Source of the DNA: Rhodobiaceae bacterium UBA7804
GTDB taxonomy: Bacteria; Pseudomonadota; Alphaproteobacteria; Parvibaculales; Parvibaculaceae
Length of the DNA stretch: 64,000 bases
Direction: 5' to 3'
Assembly (NCBI GenBank): GCA_002480495.1
Contig: DLCG01000019.1
Location: forward strand, 65,220 to 129,219
Every line of letters starts with the position of its first letter. The stretch's first letter is position 1. Below the pieces are notes generated by a model that was not told the origin of the DNA, made no database searches, and saw only the letters and a program-made list of their open reading frames with translations. This document shows, in pieces, positions 14,941 to 24,482 of this stretch. Made by a program: the position numbers and the translations under genes.

Positions 14941-16536
14941 ATGAGGAGCGAAAGGCGAGTTGTTTCGCTCTGGCTGCCTTTTTGGCCCATCGAGCGGCTT
15001 TACCGCGATCTTGAGAGGCGGCACGGCAAGGTTGCAAAGAGACCCAGGGCGATTGCACGTTCGGGGGCCGGTGGTGTTCGTATTGCCGCATGCGATCAGC
15101 TTGCCAAGACTGCTGGAGTAGAGCAGGGACAGCTCGTGCCGGACGCCATGGCGCTTTGTCCTTCTTTGGAATTGCATCCTGCCGATAGCGACGGCGATCG
15201 GGAGGCGCTTCAGCACATTGCTCGCTGGTGCGGTCATTACACGCCATGGGCGACGATGGATCCCGTTGGCAGAGATGCAGAGCCAGACGGAATTCTGCTC
15301 GACATCACGGGCTGTGCGCATCTCTTCGGGGGTGAAGAAGCGCTGCTGGCAAACCTCCATGGACGCTTCAACAAGTTGAAGCTCACCGTTCGCGCCGCTA
15401 TCGCTTCAACGCCGGGCGCGGCCTGGGCGATGGCTCGCTATGGTCCTCATCCTTTCTCGATCGTGCAGAAGGATGGAGAGGCGAGTGCGCTGCATGATTT
15501 GCCTGTAGCGGCGCTTCGACTCGATAGCGCGATAGCCGATGCTCTCATGCGTCTTGGGTTGAAGCGGACAGGAGATCTCTATGGCAAGCCTCGCGCGCCG
15601 ATTGCCGCGCGTTTCGGTGAGGTGGTAGCTCGGCGTCTCGATGAAGCACTTGGCTTCGAGCCTGAGCCTATTTCGCCTATATCGCCGCCTGTTCTCTATC
15701 GCGCGCAACTGTCTTTCGCAGAGGGACTTACACAACTCGGGCATATTGAGGAGGCTGTCCTCCGGGTGACAGGCGATCTTTGTGAGGTACTGCAACGTGA
15801 GCAACAGGGAGCCCGGCAGCTTGAATTGCATCTTTTTCGCGTTGATGGGGAGGTGGTGCGGCTTCGAGCCGGCACCGGAAGGCCTTCGCATGAAGCAGAA
15901 CATCTGGCGCGGCTCTTTCGCGAAAAGCTTGCGCAGGCAGGTGATGACTTTGATGCAGGGTTCGGTATCGACGGAATCACGCTTGCCTGTCTTGCAGTGG
16001 AACCCTTGTTACCCGCCCAAAACAGTTTCGGTGGAAGCGAAGTATGTCGGCAAAATCTCGAAGGTTTTCTGGACCGGCTGAGCAACAGACTTGGCCCTGA
16101 TCGTGTTGTGCGGCTGGAACCAAGGGCAAGCCATATTCCTGAGCGTGCCTTTACCGATGTTGTTGCCCTTCGCGGACTTACGCCGTCCATGCGTGGCTGG
16201 ACGATGCATAGAGATCAACACCGTGCTTCCATGCTCGGAGGCAGTCTTCCTCGGCCCGTGCGGCTGCTGCCCATGCCGGAGGCCGTGGATGTCATTGCCG
16301 AGGTACCAGAAGGACCTCCCCGTATTTTCCGCTGGCGTCGGATTCTCCATCGCGTCGCACGTTCGGAGGGGCCGGAACGAATTACGCCCGAATGGTGGCG
16401 CGGCAACAGGCAGCGGACGCGCGACTATTACCGTGTGGAAGATGAGGATGGTCGCCGCTTCTGGCTATTTCGTGAAGGGCTTTACTGCCGTGGTAGCGAA
16501 GCGCCGAGCTGGTTTCTGCATGGTGTGTACGAATGA
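14941..16536 (+). CDS. imuB: ImuB, inactive Y-family polymerase-like mutasome hub
   Basis: A 531-residue Y-family-like protein. It opens RVVSLWLPFWPIERLYRD, where active Y-family polymerases have the catalytic DxD region, so it is a catalytically dead scaffold as in other ImuB proteins. The polymerase-like core (about 10-330) is followed by a C-terminal domain ending in VEDEDGRRFWLFREGLY, used for partner binding. ImuB links DnaE2 to the beta clamp. Start ATG lies 18 nt after a LexA box; there is no strong ribosome-binding site. The stop overlaps the dnaE2 start by 4 nt. Confidence 0.93.
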   Translation: MRSERRVVSLWLPFWPIERLYRDLERRHGKVAKRPRAIARSGAGGVRIAACDQLAKTAGVEQGQLVPDAMALCPSLELHPADSDGDREALQHIARWCGHYTPWATMDPVGRDAEPDGILLDITGCAHLFGGEEALLANLHGRFNKLKLTVRAAIASTPGAAWAMARYGPHPFSIVQKDGEASALHDLPVAALRLDSAIADALMRLGLKRTGDLYGKPRAPIAARFGEVVARRLDEALGFEPEPISPISPPVLYRAQLSFAEGLTQLGHIEEAVLRVTGDLCEVLQREQQGARQLELHLFRVDGEVVRLRAGTGRPSHEAEHLARLFREKLAQAGDDFDAGFGIDGITLACLAVEPLLPAQNSFGGSEVCRQNLEGFLDRLSNRLGPDRVVRLEPRASHIPERAFTDVVALRGLTPSMRGWTMHRDQHRASMLGGSLPRPVRLLPMPEAVDVIAEVPEGPPRIFRWRRILHRVARSEGPERITPEWWRGNRQRTRDYYRVEDEDGRRFWLFREGLYCRGSEAPSWFLHGVYE

Positions 16537-19500
16537 GCATGCCTTTTGCGGAACTTGCAGCGGCGAGTAATTTCAGCTTCCTGCGTGGAGCTTCTCACGC
16601 CGAAGAGCTTGTCCTGACTGCTCAGAAGCTTGGCCTTTCCGCTATTGGCATAGCAGACCGGAACACATTGGCTGGGGTAGTGCGTGCCCACGCAGCAGCA
16701 AAGGAAGTGGGAATAAGGCTTGTTGTCGGGACAAGACTTGTCTTGCAGGACGGTTTCGAAGTTACAGCCTATCCGCGGGACCGCGATGCCTATGGGCGTC
16801 TGACGAAACTTTTGACACTTGGTAATCGGCGCGCACCGAAAGGCGAATGTCATATCACTATAAGAGATGTCATTGCTCATGGTGATGGGCTTTGTTTTAT
16901 CGCGATGCCGCCGGTTGTTCCGGGTAATGAGTTCAAGGGCAATCTCGAAGCGCTTGCAAAGGCCTTTCCGGAATCCGTTTGGATTGGTCTCGTACCTCTC
17001 TATCGTGGAGACGACCGGCGCCGGCACGCTGTTCTTGCCCGGATTTCGAACGACGCAAATATTCCTCTCGTTGCGACAAACGATGTTCTCTATCACGAGC
17101 CGGGACGGAAACCCCTTTATGATGTGCTTGCCTGCATTCGCGAACACTGCACCCTGGAGGAGGCAGGTTTCCGTCTTTCTCCCAATGCCGAGCGGCATAT
17201 CAAAAGCGTTGAAGAGATGGAGCGGTTATTTGCGGATTGGCCTGATGCTCTGGCGGCACCGCAAGAAATCCTCGCGCGTTGCAGTTTTTCCCTGGACGAG
17301 TTGCGATACGAATATCCTTCCGACAGCTTTTCGGAAAGCGAAACACCACAGGAGATGTTGACGCGTCTGACATGGGAGGGCGCAAAGAGGTATTTTCCGG
17401 GTGGTGTCAGCAAAAAGATTCGAGAGGCCATAGAGCATGAACTCAGTCTCATCCACGAGATGAGATATGCGCCTTATTTTTTGACCGTGTATGACATAGT
17501 GCGCTTTGCGCGAGAGAAGAAAATTCTTTGTCAAGGCAGGGGATCTGCAGCGAATTCAACGGTTTGTTTCTGCCTTGGAATCACGTCGGTCAATCCTTCC
17601 GAGATCAATCTTCTGTTCGAACGTTTCGTGTCGCGAGACCGGAACGAACCTCCTGATATCGACGTGGATTTCGAACACGAGCGCCGCGAAGACGTTATTC
17701 AGTACATATACGAGAAGTATGGACGGCATCGAGCCGGTATCGCGGCGACGGTGATCAGCTATCGCTCGCGGAGCGCAATTCGCGACGTGGGCAAGGTATT
17801 CGGACTATCTGAAGATGTGATAACGGCCTTGTCACGCTCGACCTGGGGGTGGTCAAGTACCGGCATATCGGCTTCTGATGCCCGGGAGATAGGTCTCGAC
17901 CCCAATAATCCGCAGCTACGTCTCGCATTGAGGCTTGCAAGCGATCTCATCGGTTTCCCTCGTCATCTGTCGCAGCATGTAGGCGGTTTCGTCATCACTC
18001 AGGGTCCCCTTGAAGAGGTGGTACCGATACAGAATGCGGCAATGGAAGGACGAACCTTCGTCGAATGGGACAAGGACGATCTCGACAAGCTTGGAATTCT
18101 CAAGATCGATGTGCTGGCGCTCGGCATGTTGACCTGTATTCGCCGGGCCTTTGACCTTCTTGGGAAGCATTATGGCAAGCGCTTGACGCTGGCGGACGTA
18201 CCGCAAGGCGACGAGAAAGTATACGAGATGCTGTGCGAAGCAGATGCCGTCGGTGTGTTCCAGGTCGAGAGCCGTGCGCAGATGTCCATGCTGCCGCGTC
18301 TGAAACCCAGGACGTTCTATGATCTCGTCGTGGAAGTGGCGATTGTGCGGCCGGGGCCGATACAGGGCGATATGGTCCATCCCTATCTTCGACGGCGTAA
18401 CAAAGAAGAGGAGATAGATTATCCGAAGGAGGAGCTTCGTGAAGTGCTGGAGAAAACCTACGGGGTACCTCTTTTTCAAGAGCAGGCGATGAGGATTGCC
18501 ATTGTTGCGGCAGGATTTTCAGCGGGTGAGTCAGATCAGCTGCGCCGCGCCATGGCGACTTTTCGAAAGTCCGGCACTATCGGCATATATCGCGAGAAGT
18601 TCATCAGTGGCATGATCGAAAACGGATACGAGCCGGATTTTGCAGAACGCTGCTTCAAGCAGATCGAGGGGTTTGCCGATTATGGTTTTCCAGAGAGTCA
18701 TGCCGCCGCTTTTGCACTGCTGACTTATGTTTCTGCCTGGCTCAAGTGTCACTATCCTGATGTGTTCTGTGCCGCAATTCTCAATTCCCAACCGATGGGT
18801 TTCTATGCACCCGCCCAGCTTGTTCGCGATGCGCGTGAACATGGTGTCGAGGTGCGTCCGGTCGATGTAAATTACAGCGATTGGGACTGCACTCTCGAGG
18901 AGACGCAGCTGGGTAAGTTTGCCGTCCGGCTTGGCTATCGGCAGGTCAAAGGTGTGCAGGAGGAAACGGCGCGGCAAATAGAAGAGATGCGTGGAGGCGG
19001 CTTCGACTCTGTGCGCCATTTCTGGCTCAGGACAGGGCTTTATCCTCGCGTCATTGAGCACCTTGCGGATGCAGATGCATTCCGGTCCATCGGTTTGGAT
19101 CGTCGCGAAGCACTCTGGGCTGTGCGCGGCCTTGGTGGATATGCAAACGGACACAACGGCAAAATGCCCGCTTCCTTGCCGCTTTTTGCGGCATTGGAGG
19201 AGGGGGGGCTGCAGCGAGAGGATGAGATGAGCTTACCTGCGATGCCGTTGGGTGAGCATGTCGTTCTCGACTATGCGACGTTGCGGCTTTCGCTGAAGGC
19301 ACATCCCATTTCTTTCCTGCGGATGCGTTTTGCAACGCAACGCATCATGCCTAATGCGGAATTGAAAGCGATCGAGAATGGACGTCACGTGACACTTGCA
19401 GGACTCGTACTCGTTCGTCAGCGGCCCGGTACTGCCAGCGGCGTGATCTTCGCGACGCTGGAAGATGAGACGGGCATCGCCAATGTCGTCATCTGGCCGA

Positions 19501-19787
19501 AACTTTATGAGAAACGACGCCGTGTCGTTCTTACTTCGAGGCTAATGCTCGTGCGCGGCCGCGTTCAGAAAGAAGGTATCGTCATCCATATCATTGCTGA
19601 CGATCTCGAAGACTGGACTGGTGAGCTTGGATTGCTGTCCTCGGAAAATTTCGGAGAAGCGGTCATCGCTCGCACGGATGGTGCAAAGCATCCGGGGCAA
19701 GATTCCGGGGGTGGCAATTACGGCAAGGAAGAGCAGAAGCGGATACGTGCCGCCCGGTTCGTCCCCCGCAGCCGTGATTTTCATTGA
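16533..19787 (+). CDS. dnaE2: Error-prone DNA polymerase DnaE2 (ImuC)
   Basis: A 1084-residue C-family polymerase, the usual DnaE2 length and shorter than replicative DnaE. The PHP domain starts at FAELAAASNFSFLRGASHAEELV; the catalytic palm carries PDIDVDFEHERR (about residues 372-383) and CQGRGSAANSTVCFCLG. A Pol III thumb/fingers region and an OB-fold (VTLAGLVLVRQRPGTASGV) follow. It performs lesion bypass in the SOS mutasome. Translation is coupled to imuB by an ATGA overlap. The C-terminus, after the OB fold, is rich in basic residues. Confidence 0.95.
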   Translation: MSMPFAELAAASNFSFLRGASHAEELVLTAQKLGLSAIGIADRNTLAGVVRAHAAAKEVGIRLVVGTRLVLQDGFEVTAYPRDRDAYGRLTKLLTLGNRRAPKGECHITIRDVIAHGDGLCFIAMPPVVPGNEFKGNLEALAKAFPESVWIGLVPLYRGDDRRRHAVLARISNDANIPLVATNDVLYHEPGRKPLYDVLACIREHCTLEEAGFRLSPNAERHIKSVEEMERLFADWPDALAAPQEILARCSFSLDELRYEYPSDSFSESETPQEMLTRLTWEGAKRYFPGGVSKKIREAIEHELSLIHEMRYAPYFLTVYDIVRFAREKKILCQGRGSAANSTVCFCLGITSVNPSEINLLFERFVSRDRNEPPDIDVDFEHERREDVIQYIYEKYGRHRAGIAATVISYRSRSAIRDVGKVFGLSEDVITALSRSTWGWSSTGISASDAREIGLDPNNPQLRLALRLASDLIGFPRHLSQHVGGFVITQGPLEEVVPIQNAAMEGRTFVEWDKDDLDKLGILKIDVLALGMLTCIRRAFDLLGKHYGKRLTLADVPQGDEKVYEMLCEADAVGVFQVESRAQMSMLPRLKPRTFYDLVVEVAIVRPGPIQGDMVHPYLRRRNKEEEIDYPKEELREVLEKTYGVPLFQEQAMRIAIVAAGFSAGESDQLRRAMATFRKSGTIGIYREKFISGMIENGYEPDFAERCFKQIEGFADYGFPESHAAAFALLTYVSAWLKCHYPDVFCAAILNSQPMGFYAPAQLVRDAREHGVEVRPVDVNYSDWDCTLEETQLGKFAVRLGYRQVKGVQEETARQIEEMRGGGFDSVRHFWLRTGLYPRVIEHLADADAFRSIGLDRREALWAVRGLGGYANGHNGKMPASLPLFAALEEGGLQREDEMSLPAMPLGEHVVLDYATLRLSLKAHPISFLRMRFATQRIMPNAELKAIENGRHVTLAGLVLVRQRPGTASGVIFATLEDETGIANVVIWPKLYEKRRRVVLTSRLMLVRGRVQKEGIVIHIIADDLEDWTGELGLLSSENFGEAVIARTDGAKHPGQDSGGGNYGKEEQKRIRAARFVPRSRDFH

Positions 19788-19805
19788 CGCGAACGAACGG
19801 GCACT

Positions 19806-20195
19806 TCATTTGGAGCGAAACAACAAGAACTGGAGTGCGCTACCTCCTATCTCCGTCAGCACGAACACCCAAAGCACCGGTGTTGTTCCCTGCGCGATGG
19901 CGTAGACAATGAGTGCGGCAACAACGAGCCGTGCGGTTGCGTCGATGCGGGCGAGAAGCGGGGACGGCATACAAAGTCTGGCAAGAGCCCACACCACCCC
20001 TAGAACTCCCATGATGTGCACGAACATTATCGCCAGAGGTCCCATCTCGAAGAGAGTTGATGGCGTGCCGAAACCGAGCCGCTGGTCGAGAAAATATATA
20101 AGTGCGATCACCGCTTCCGCGACAAAGGGCAGGGCGAAGGGTAAAGTTACCGCAAGGTCTGCCCAGGCGACGCTCCGAATCATTTTTTCCTTCAT
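19806..20195 (-). CDS. Small integral membrane protein, unknown
   Basis: A 129-residue protein with four hydrophobic segments (about 9-35, 47-68, 86-103 and 106-127) and short charged loops. No catalytic motif or family was recognised. It is convergent with dnaE2 (18-nt gap) and divergent from the ABC exporter genes. Codon usage agrees with the neighbourhood. Confidence 0.68.
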   Translation of the reverse strand: MKEKMIRSVAWADLAVTLPFALPFVAEAVIALIYFLDQRLGFGTPSTLFEMGPLAIMFVHIMGVLGVVWALARLCMPSPLLARIDATARLVVAALIVYAIAQGTTPVLWVFVLTEIGGSALQFLLFRSK

Positions 20196-20321
20196 GTTTT
20201 ATCCCCTTATCCGGTGGTCTGCGGCATTCCGCCCCTGGAGTTGTCCCCGGATGCCGCCGTCCTGCCATCTTCTGCTATAAGCAAGGTCACGTGAACAGCC
20301 CGAGGCATCGGTGGAGGCGTT

Positions 20322-21350
20322 TTGCAAAGACGTTCAATCTGGACAGGCGGCGCAGCCGCGGTCATCCTCGCGGCAATCATCTTCGTCTATTTCACCTATT
20401 TTCAGCCTCCGGAGGTCGCGACGACGCCTCCACACCGGGGCGATGCGGTGGAAGCGGTCTATGCCACCGGAACGGTGGAGCCTCTCCGCTATGCACGCGT
20501 GGGAACGAAGATTGCCGGGCCAATCACCGAAGTGCTGAAGCACGAAGGTGAACCCGTGAATCAAGGCAACATACTCGCTGTTATCGAGGCGAGCGAGGAC
20601 ATCACGCGTGTGCAGGAACTTGCCGCGCGAATAAAGCTTACCGCAGCGGAACTCAATCGTGCTCGCCAGCTCAGACGCACGGGCAATGCGAGCCAGGCGA
20701 CCCTCGATCAGGCCGAGAGCGCACATTCCGCAGCCGTCGCCGCTTACAGGGGGGCGAAAGCGCGGCTCGACGATCATTTCATCACGGCGCCGATTTCCGG
20801 CGAGGTGCTGCGCTCCGAAAACAGGATCAAGGTCGGGGACATGGTGCAACCCGGCCAGATCCTTTTCATGGTTGGCGATCCCACCGAACTGCAGATCGAT
20901 GCGGAGGTGGATGAGGAAGATATCGTCAAGGTCAAGCCGGGGCAGGAGGCTCTGATCCGAGCCGATGCCTTTCCGGGGCGCGCTCTTGATGCGAGAGTGG
21001 TCCGCATCACCCCTTACGGGGACCCTGTCGGCCGGACCTACCGGGTCTATCTTGCGCTGCCGGAAGGCACACCTCTCATTTCCGGCATGACGACCGAAAT
21101 CAACATCGTCGTGCGGCACGAGGATAATGCGCTGCTCGTTCCCATTTCATCATTGTCGGGAAAATCCGTCTGGGTTGTTTCAGACGGTGTGGCGCGATTG
21201 CAGGAAGTCGAGCTCGGCGCGGTGGGCGAATCCAACGCCGAGATTCTCTCAGGCCTTGCGGAGGATGCGAGCGTTATTGCCGATCCGCCATCGGGTCTTT
21301 CGGAAGGAGACAGCGTGCGGACGAGGCCAGTCTCCGCCGCCTCCTCATAG
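20322..21350 (+). CDS. Periplasmic adaptor (HlyD/DevB-like) of an ABC exporter
   Basis: A 342-residue membrane fusion protein. One N-terminal TM helix (about 8-25) is followed by a lipoyl half-motif (YATGTVEPLRYARVGTKIAGPI), a helical hairpin (about 88-145), the second lipoyl half (APISGEVLRSENRIKVGDMVQPGQILFMVGDP) and beta-barrel and membrane-proximal domains. The start is TTG at 20322 with GGAGG 4-5 nt upstream. With the next two genes it forms a three-gene exporter operon of DevBCA/MacAB type. No outer-membrane channel gene is nearby. Confidence 0.88.
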   Translation: MQRRSIWTGGAAAVILAAIIFVYFTYFQPPEVATTPPHRGDAVEAVYATGTVEPLRYARVGTKIAGPITEVLKHEGEPVNQGNILAVIEASEDITRVQELAARIKLTAAELNRARQLRRTGNASQATLDQAESAHSAAVAAYRGAKARLDDHFITAPISGEVLRSENRIKVGDMVQPGQILFMVGDPTELQIDAEVDEEDIVKVKPGQEALIRADAFPGRALDARVVRITPYGDPVGRTYRVYLALPEGTPLISGMTTEINIVVRHEDNALLVPISSLSGKSVWVVSDGVARLQEVELGAVGESNAEILSGLAEDASVIADPPSGLSEGDSVRTRPVSAASS

Positions 21351-21362
21351 GCGAGGGTAAAA

Positions 21363-22613
21363 GTGTTCTGGCGGGTCGCCATCAGCATCGCCGCGGCGCA
21401 GCTTCTTCACCGGCGGCGCCAGACCATCGTTTCGACGCTGGGCGTCGCGCTCGGTGTGGGCTTCTTCATCGCTACTTCGTCGGTGATGTCCGGATCGGAA
21501 AACGATCTCGTGCAGCGGCTGGTGAACAACGCGCCGCACATCACGATGAAGGATGAGTTTCGTACGGCGGCGAAGCAGCCGGTTTTCCTCGCCATGCCGG
21601 AAGCAACCGTCGAGCTCACGAACACGAAGCCGCGCGAATATCTACGTGGCATCAAGAACTATGGCGCCATCGTCGACGAACTCTCGCAACAAAAAGGCGT
21701 GATCGCCGAGGCTGCACTGACGGGGCAAGCCATTGTGCGTTACGCGAGCAAGGATGTCGGAGCGTCAATTACCGGCATCGACCCTGAAAAGGAGCGCTAT
21801 CTCACGACTGTCGAAAGCGACATGCGAGAGGGCAGTCTGATGCGGCTTAAAACGGCGTCGCAAGGAATAGTCATCGGACGGGGAATGTCCGACAGGCTTG
21901 GCCTGAGAATGGACGATCTTGCGACGGTCGTTTCGCCGACAGGGCTCGTCCGGCGCATGAAGGTGGTGGGCATTTTCAGCACAGGCAATCTTCTGCTCGA
22001 CGAGGGGCAGGTCTACATGCTGATCAAGGATGCGCAGGTGCTGCTGGACAAGCCATTCATCGCCAACAGGATCCGGATCAAGATCGGCGATCCCGACCAG
22101 GCGGAGGATTTCGCGGCGCGCATCGAAAGCCGATGGGGGTATCGCTCGGAATCCTGGCAGGAAGTAAACCGCGATTTCCTCGGACTCTTCGTGATCCGTA
22201 ACACGATTACTTATTCGATCGTCGGCGCAATCATGGTCGTCGCTTCCTTCGGCATTTTCAACATCATCTCGACCATCGTGATGGAAAAGCGGCGAGATAT
22301 AGCGATCCTCATGTCGATGGGCTTTCGCGCTTTCGATATTCAGGCGATCTTCCTCGTACAGGGGGCGGTCGTCGGTGTCGTCGGCATGCTACTCGGCTGG
22401 TGCATCGGACTCGTGCTGCTGCAGATGCTTGCTTCCATCGAGTTCACCATTCCCGGCATGTCGGAGAAGCAGCATATCGTGCTCGATCGCGGCTTCTTCC
22501 AGTTTGCTCTGGGCGGATTTTTCTCGCTTCTTTCGGCGGTAGGCGCCGCCTGGTACCCGGCGCGGAAAGCCTCTCAGGTTCGTCCGGTGGATATCATCCG
22601 GGGGGCGGCATGA
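21363..22613 (+). CDS. ABC transporter permease, MacB/FtsX (DevC-like) type
   Basis: A 416-residue permease with one TM helix near the N-terminus (about 17-38), a large periplasmic domain (about 40-275) and three TM helices at the C-terminus (about 285-310, 335-365 and 375-400), the four-TM FtsX/MacB topology. FGIFNIISTIVMEKRRDIAILMSMG is the typical coupling segment. The start codon is GTG at 21363 with GAGGG upstream. It overlaps the ATPase gene by ATGA. Confidence 0.87.
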   Translation: MFWRVAISIAAAQLLHRRRQTIVSTLGVALGVGFFIATSSVMSGSENDLVQRLVNNAPHITMKDEFRTAAKQPVFLAMPEATVELTNTKPREYLRGIKNYGAIVDELSQQKGVIAEAALTGQAIVRYASKDVGASITGIDPEKERYLTTVESDMREGSLMRLKTASQGIVIGRGMSDRLGLRMDDLATVVSPTGLVRRMKVVGIFSTGNLLLDEGQVYMLIKDAQVLLDKPFIANRIRIKIGDPDQAEDFAARIESRWGYRSESWQEVNRDFLGLFVIRNTITYSIVGAIMVVASFGIFNIISTIVMEKRRDIAILMSMGFRAFDIQAIFLVQGAVVGVVGMLLGWCIGLVLLQMLASIEFTIPGMSEKQHIVLDRGFFQFALGGFFSLLSAVGAAWYPARKASQVRPVDIIRGAA

Positions 22614-23302
22614 GCGGGGAAGCGCTCATCGAAGCGCGCGGCGTCACCCGTATTCTTCAGGAAGCGGTGCCGGTGACGCTGGTTCGCGATATCGATGTCG
22701 GCATCGGTCATGGCGAATTCGTCAGCGTCACGGGGCCTTCTGGTTCGGGCAAGTCCTCGCTTCTCTACCTGCTTGGGCTGCTCGATGTACCGACGTCGGG
22801 GCGGGTGCTGCTTGAGGGACAAGATACGACCGTGCTCGACGCAGACGAACTAGCGGCGATGCGGCTTCGCAAGATTGGCTTCGTCTTTCAATTTCATTTT
22901 CTGCTTCCGGAATTCTCCGTCCTTCACAATGTGATGCTGCCCATGCGGCGGCTCGGCGGCATGAGCGAAAGACAGATGGATGAGCGGGGGCACCGGTTGC
23001 TCGAAGAGCTCGATATCGCGGACCAGGCCAGGAAAAGGCCGGATCAACTTTCCGGCGGCCAGCGCCAGCGCGTGGCGATTGCCCGGGCGCTTGCCAATGA
23101 CCCGGCGCTCATTCTCGCCGACGAGCCGACGGGCAATCTCGACAGCAAGAACAGCCAGATCGTGCAAGAGATTTTCGCGAAGCTGGTGCGCGAGGAGGGA
23201 AGGACCGTTGTTGCGGTGACGCATGAACCCGGTTTCGCGGAGGCAACCGACCGCAACATTCACCTGGTGGATGGGAGGATCGACCGCGATACGAAGCGCT
23301 GA
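22610..23302 (+). CDS. ABC transporter ATPase, MacB/LolD/DevA type
   Basis: A 230-residue nucleotide-binding subunit: Walker A GPSGSGKSS, Q-loop FVFQFHFLLPEFSVLHNV, signature LSGGQRQRVAIARAL, Walker B LILADEPTGNLD and switch His VTHEP. The FQFHFLLPxxSVxxNVMLPM segment is typical of the LolD/MacB group. A start at 22610 is chosen because it overlaps the permease stop and begins the domain; a longer in-frame version runs through the permease gene. The substrate, possibly lipids, peptides or glycolipids, is unknown. Confidence 0.93.
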   Translation: MSGEALIEARGVTRILQEAVPVTLVRDIDVGIGHGEFVSVTGPSGSGKSSLLYLLGLLDVPTSGRVLLEGQDTTVLDADELAAMRLRKIGFVFQFHFLLPEFSVLHNVMLPMRRLGGMSERQMDERGHRLLEELDIADQARKRPDQLSGGQRQRVAIARALANDPALILADEPTGNLDSKNSQIVQEIFAKLVREEGRTVVAVTHEPGFAEATDRNIHLVDGRIDRDTKR

Positions 23303-23306
23303 TCGT

Positions 23307-24482
23307 CTAGCGTGAAAGTTCGCGCATCGCGTGATCGAGACCCTCGAGCGTCAGCGGATACATGCGCTCACCCATGATCTGCTTGATGATCTGGAGCGAG
23401 GGCGTGTACTCCCAGTGCCGCTCGGGGATCGGATTGATCCAGACGCAGCTTTCGTAGATCTGGTTGACGCGCTCGAGCCAGATGCCGCCCGGCTCCTCGT
23501 TCCAGTGTTCCACGGAGCCGCCCGCATAGGTGATTTCGTAGGGTGACATGGTGGCGTCGCCAACGAAGATCACCTTGTAGTCGGAGGGGTACTTGTGGAG
23601 TACGTCCCAGGTATTCATCTTCTCCGTGTGGCGGCGGCGATTGTCCTTCCAGACGCCTTCATAGAGGCAATTGTGGAAGTAGAAATATTCGAGGTTCTTG
23701 AACTCGGTGCGGGCCGCCGAAAAGAGTTCCTCGCAGAGCTTGATGTGGCTGTCCATCGAGCCGCCAACATCGAAGAAAATCAACACGTTGATCTTGTTGC
23801 GGCGCTCCGGGACCATCTTGATGTCGAGATAGCCCTGATGGGCGGTCGACTTGATGGTGCCGTCGAGATCGAGTTCGGTCGGCGCACCTTCGCGCGCGAA
23901 ACGGCGGAGCCGCCGTAGCGCGACCTTGATGTTACGCGTGCCGAGTTCGACCTGGTCGTCGAGGTTCTTGTATTCGCGCTTGTCCCAGACCTTCACGGCC
24001 TTGCCGTGGCGGCCTTCCTTCTGACCGATGCGGACGCCTTCCGGGTTGTAACCATTTGCACCGAAAGGAGAAGTTCCGCCCGTGCCGATCCACTTGTTGC
24101 CGCCTTCGTGACGTTCCTTCTGCTCCTCAAGGCGCTTCTGGAGCTCCTCCATGATCTTTTCCCAGCCGCCCAGCGCCTCGATCTGCGCCTTCTCTTCCTC
24201 GGTCAGGAACTTCTCGGTGAGGGCGCGTAGCCACTCTTCGGGAATCTGGGCGATGTCGCCGTCGCCCATGAGCTCCAAGCCCTTGAAAACATGAGAAAAA
24301 ACGACATCGAACTTGTCGAGGTTGCGCTCGTCCTTCACCAGTGTGGCGCGCGAGAGGTAGTAGAAATCCTCGACCTTGCGGTCGATGACGTCGGAATCCA
24401 TGGCCTCGAGCAGCGTGAGATATTCACGGAGCGAGACGGGCACGTTGGCCTTTTTCAGTTCATGGAAGAAGTGGACGAACAT
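23307..24482 (-). CDS. CoxE-like von Willebrand factor A domain protein
   Basis: A 391-residue protein with an N-terminal helical region, a charged linker rich in Glu/Lys/Arg (about 100-160), and a C-terminal VWA domain. Its MIDAS-type motif is FFDVGGSMDSH (about 240), close to DxSGS but with Gly instead of Ser at the second position. CoxE-type VWA proteins work with MoxR AAA+ ATPases, often in metal cofactor insertion. The MoxR partner here is probably 30125-30970, 6 kb away on the same strand. Confidence 0.85.
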   Translation of the reverse strand: MFVHFFHELKKANVPVSLREYLTLLEAMDSDVIDRKVEDFYYLSRATLVKDERNLDKFDVVFSHVFKGLELMGDGDIAQIPEEWLRALTEKFLTEEEKAQIEALGGWEKIMEELQKRLEEQKERHEGGNKWIGTGGTSPFGANGYNPEGVRIGQKEGRHGKAVKVWDKREYKNLDDQVELGTRNIKVALRRLRRFAREGAPTELDLDGTIKSTAHQGYLDIKMVPERRNKINVLIFFDVGGSMDSHIKLCEELFSAARTEFKNLEYFYFHNCLYEGVWKDNRRRHTEKMNTWDVLHKYPSDYKVIFVGDATMSPYEITYAGGSVEHWNEEPGGIWLERVNQIYESCVWINPIPERHWEYTPSLQIIKQIMGERMYPLTLEGLDHAMRELSR

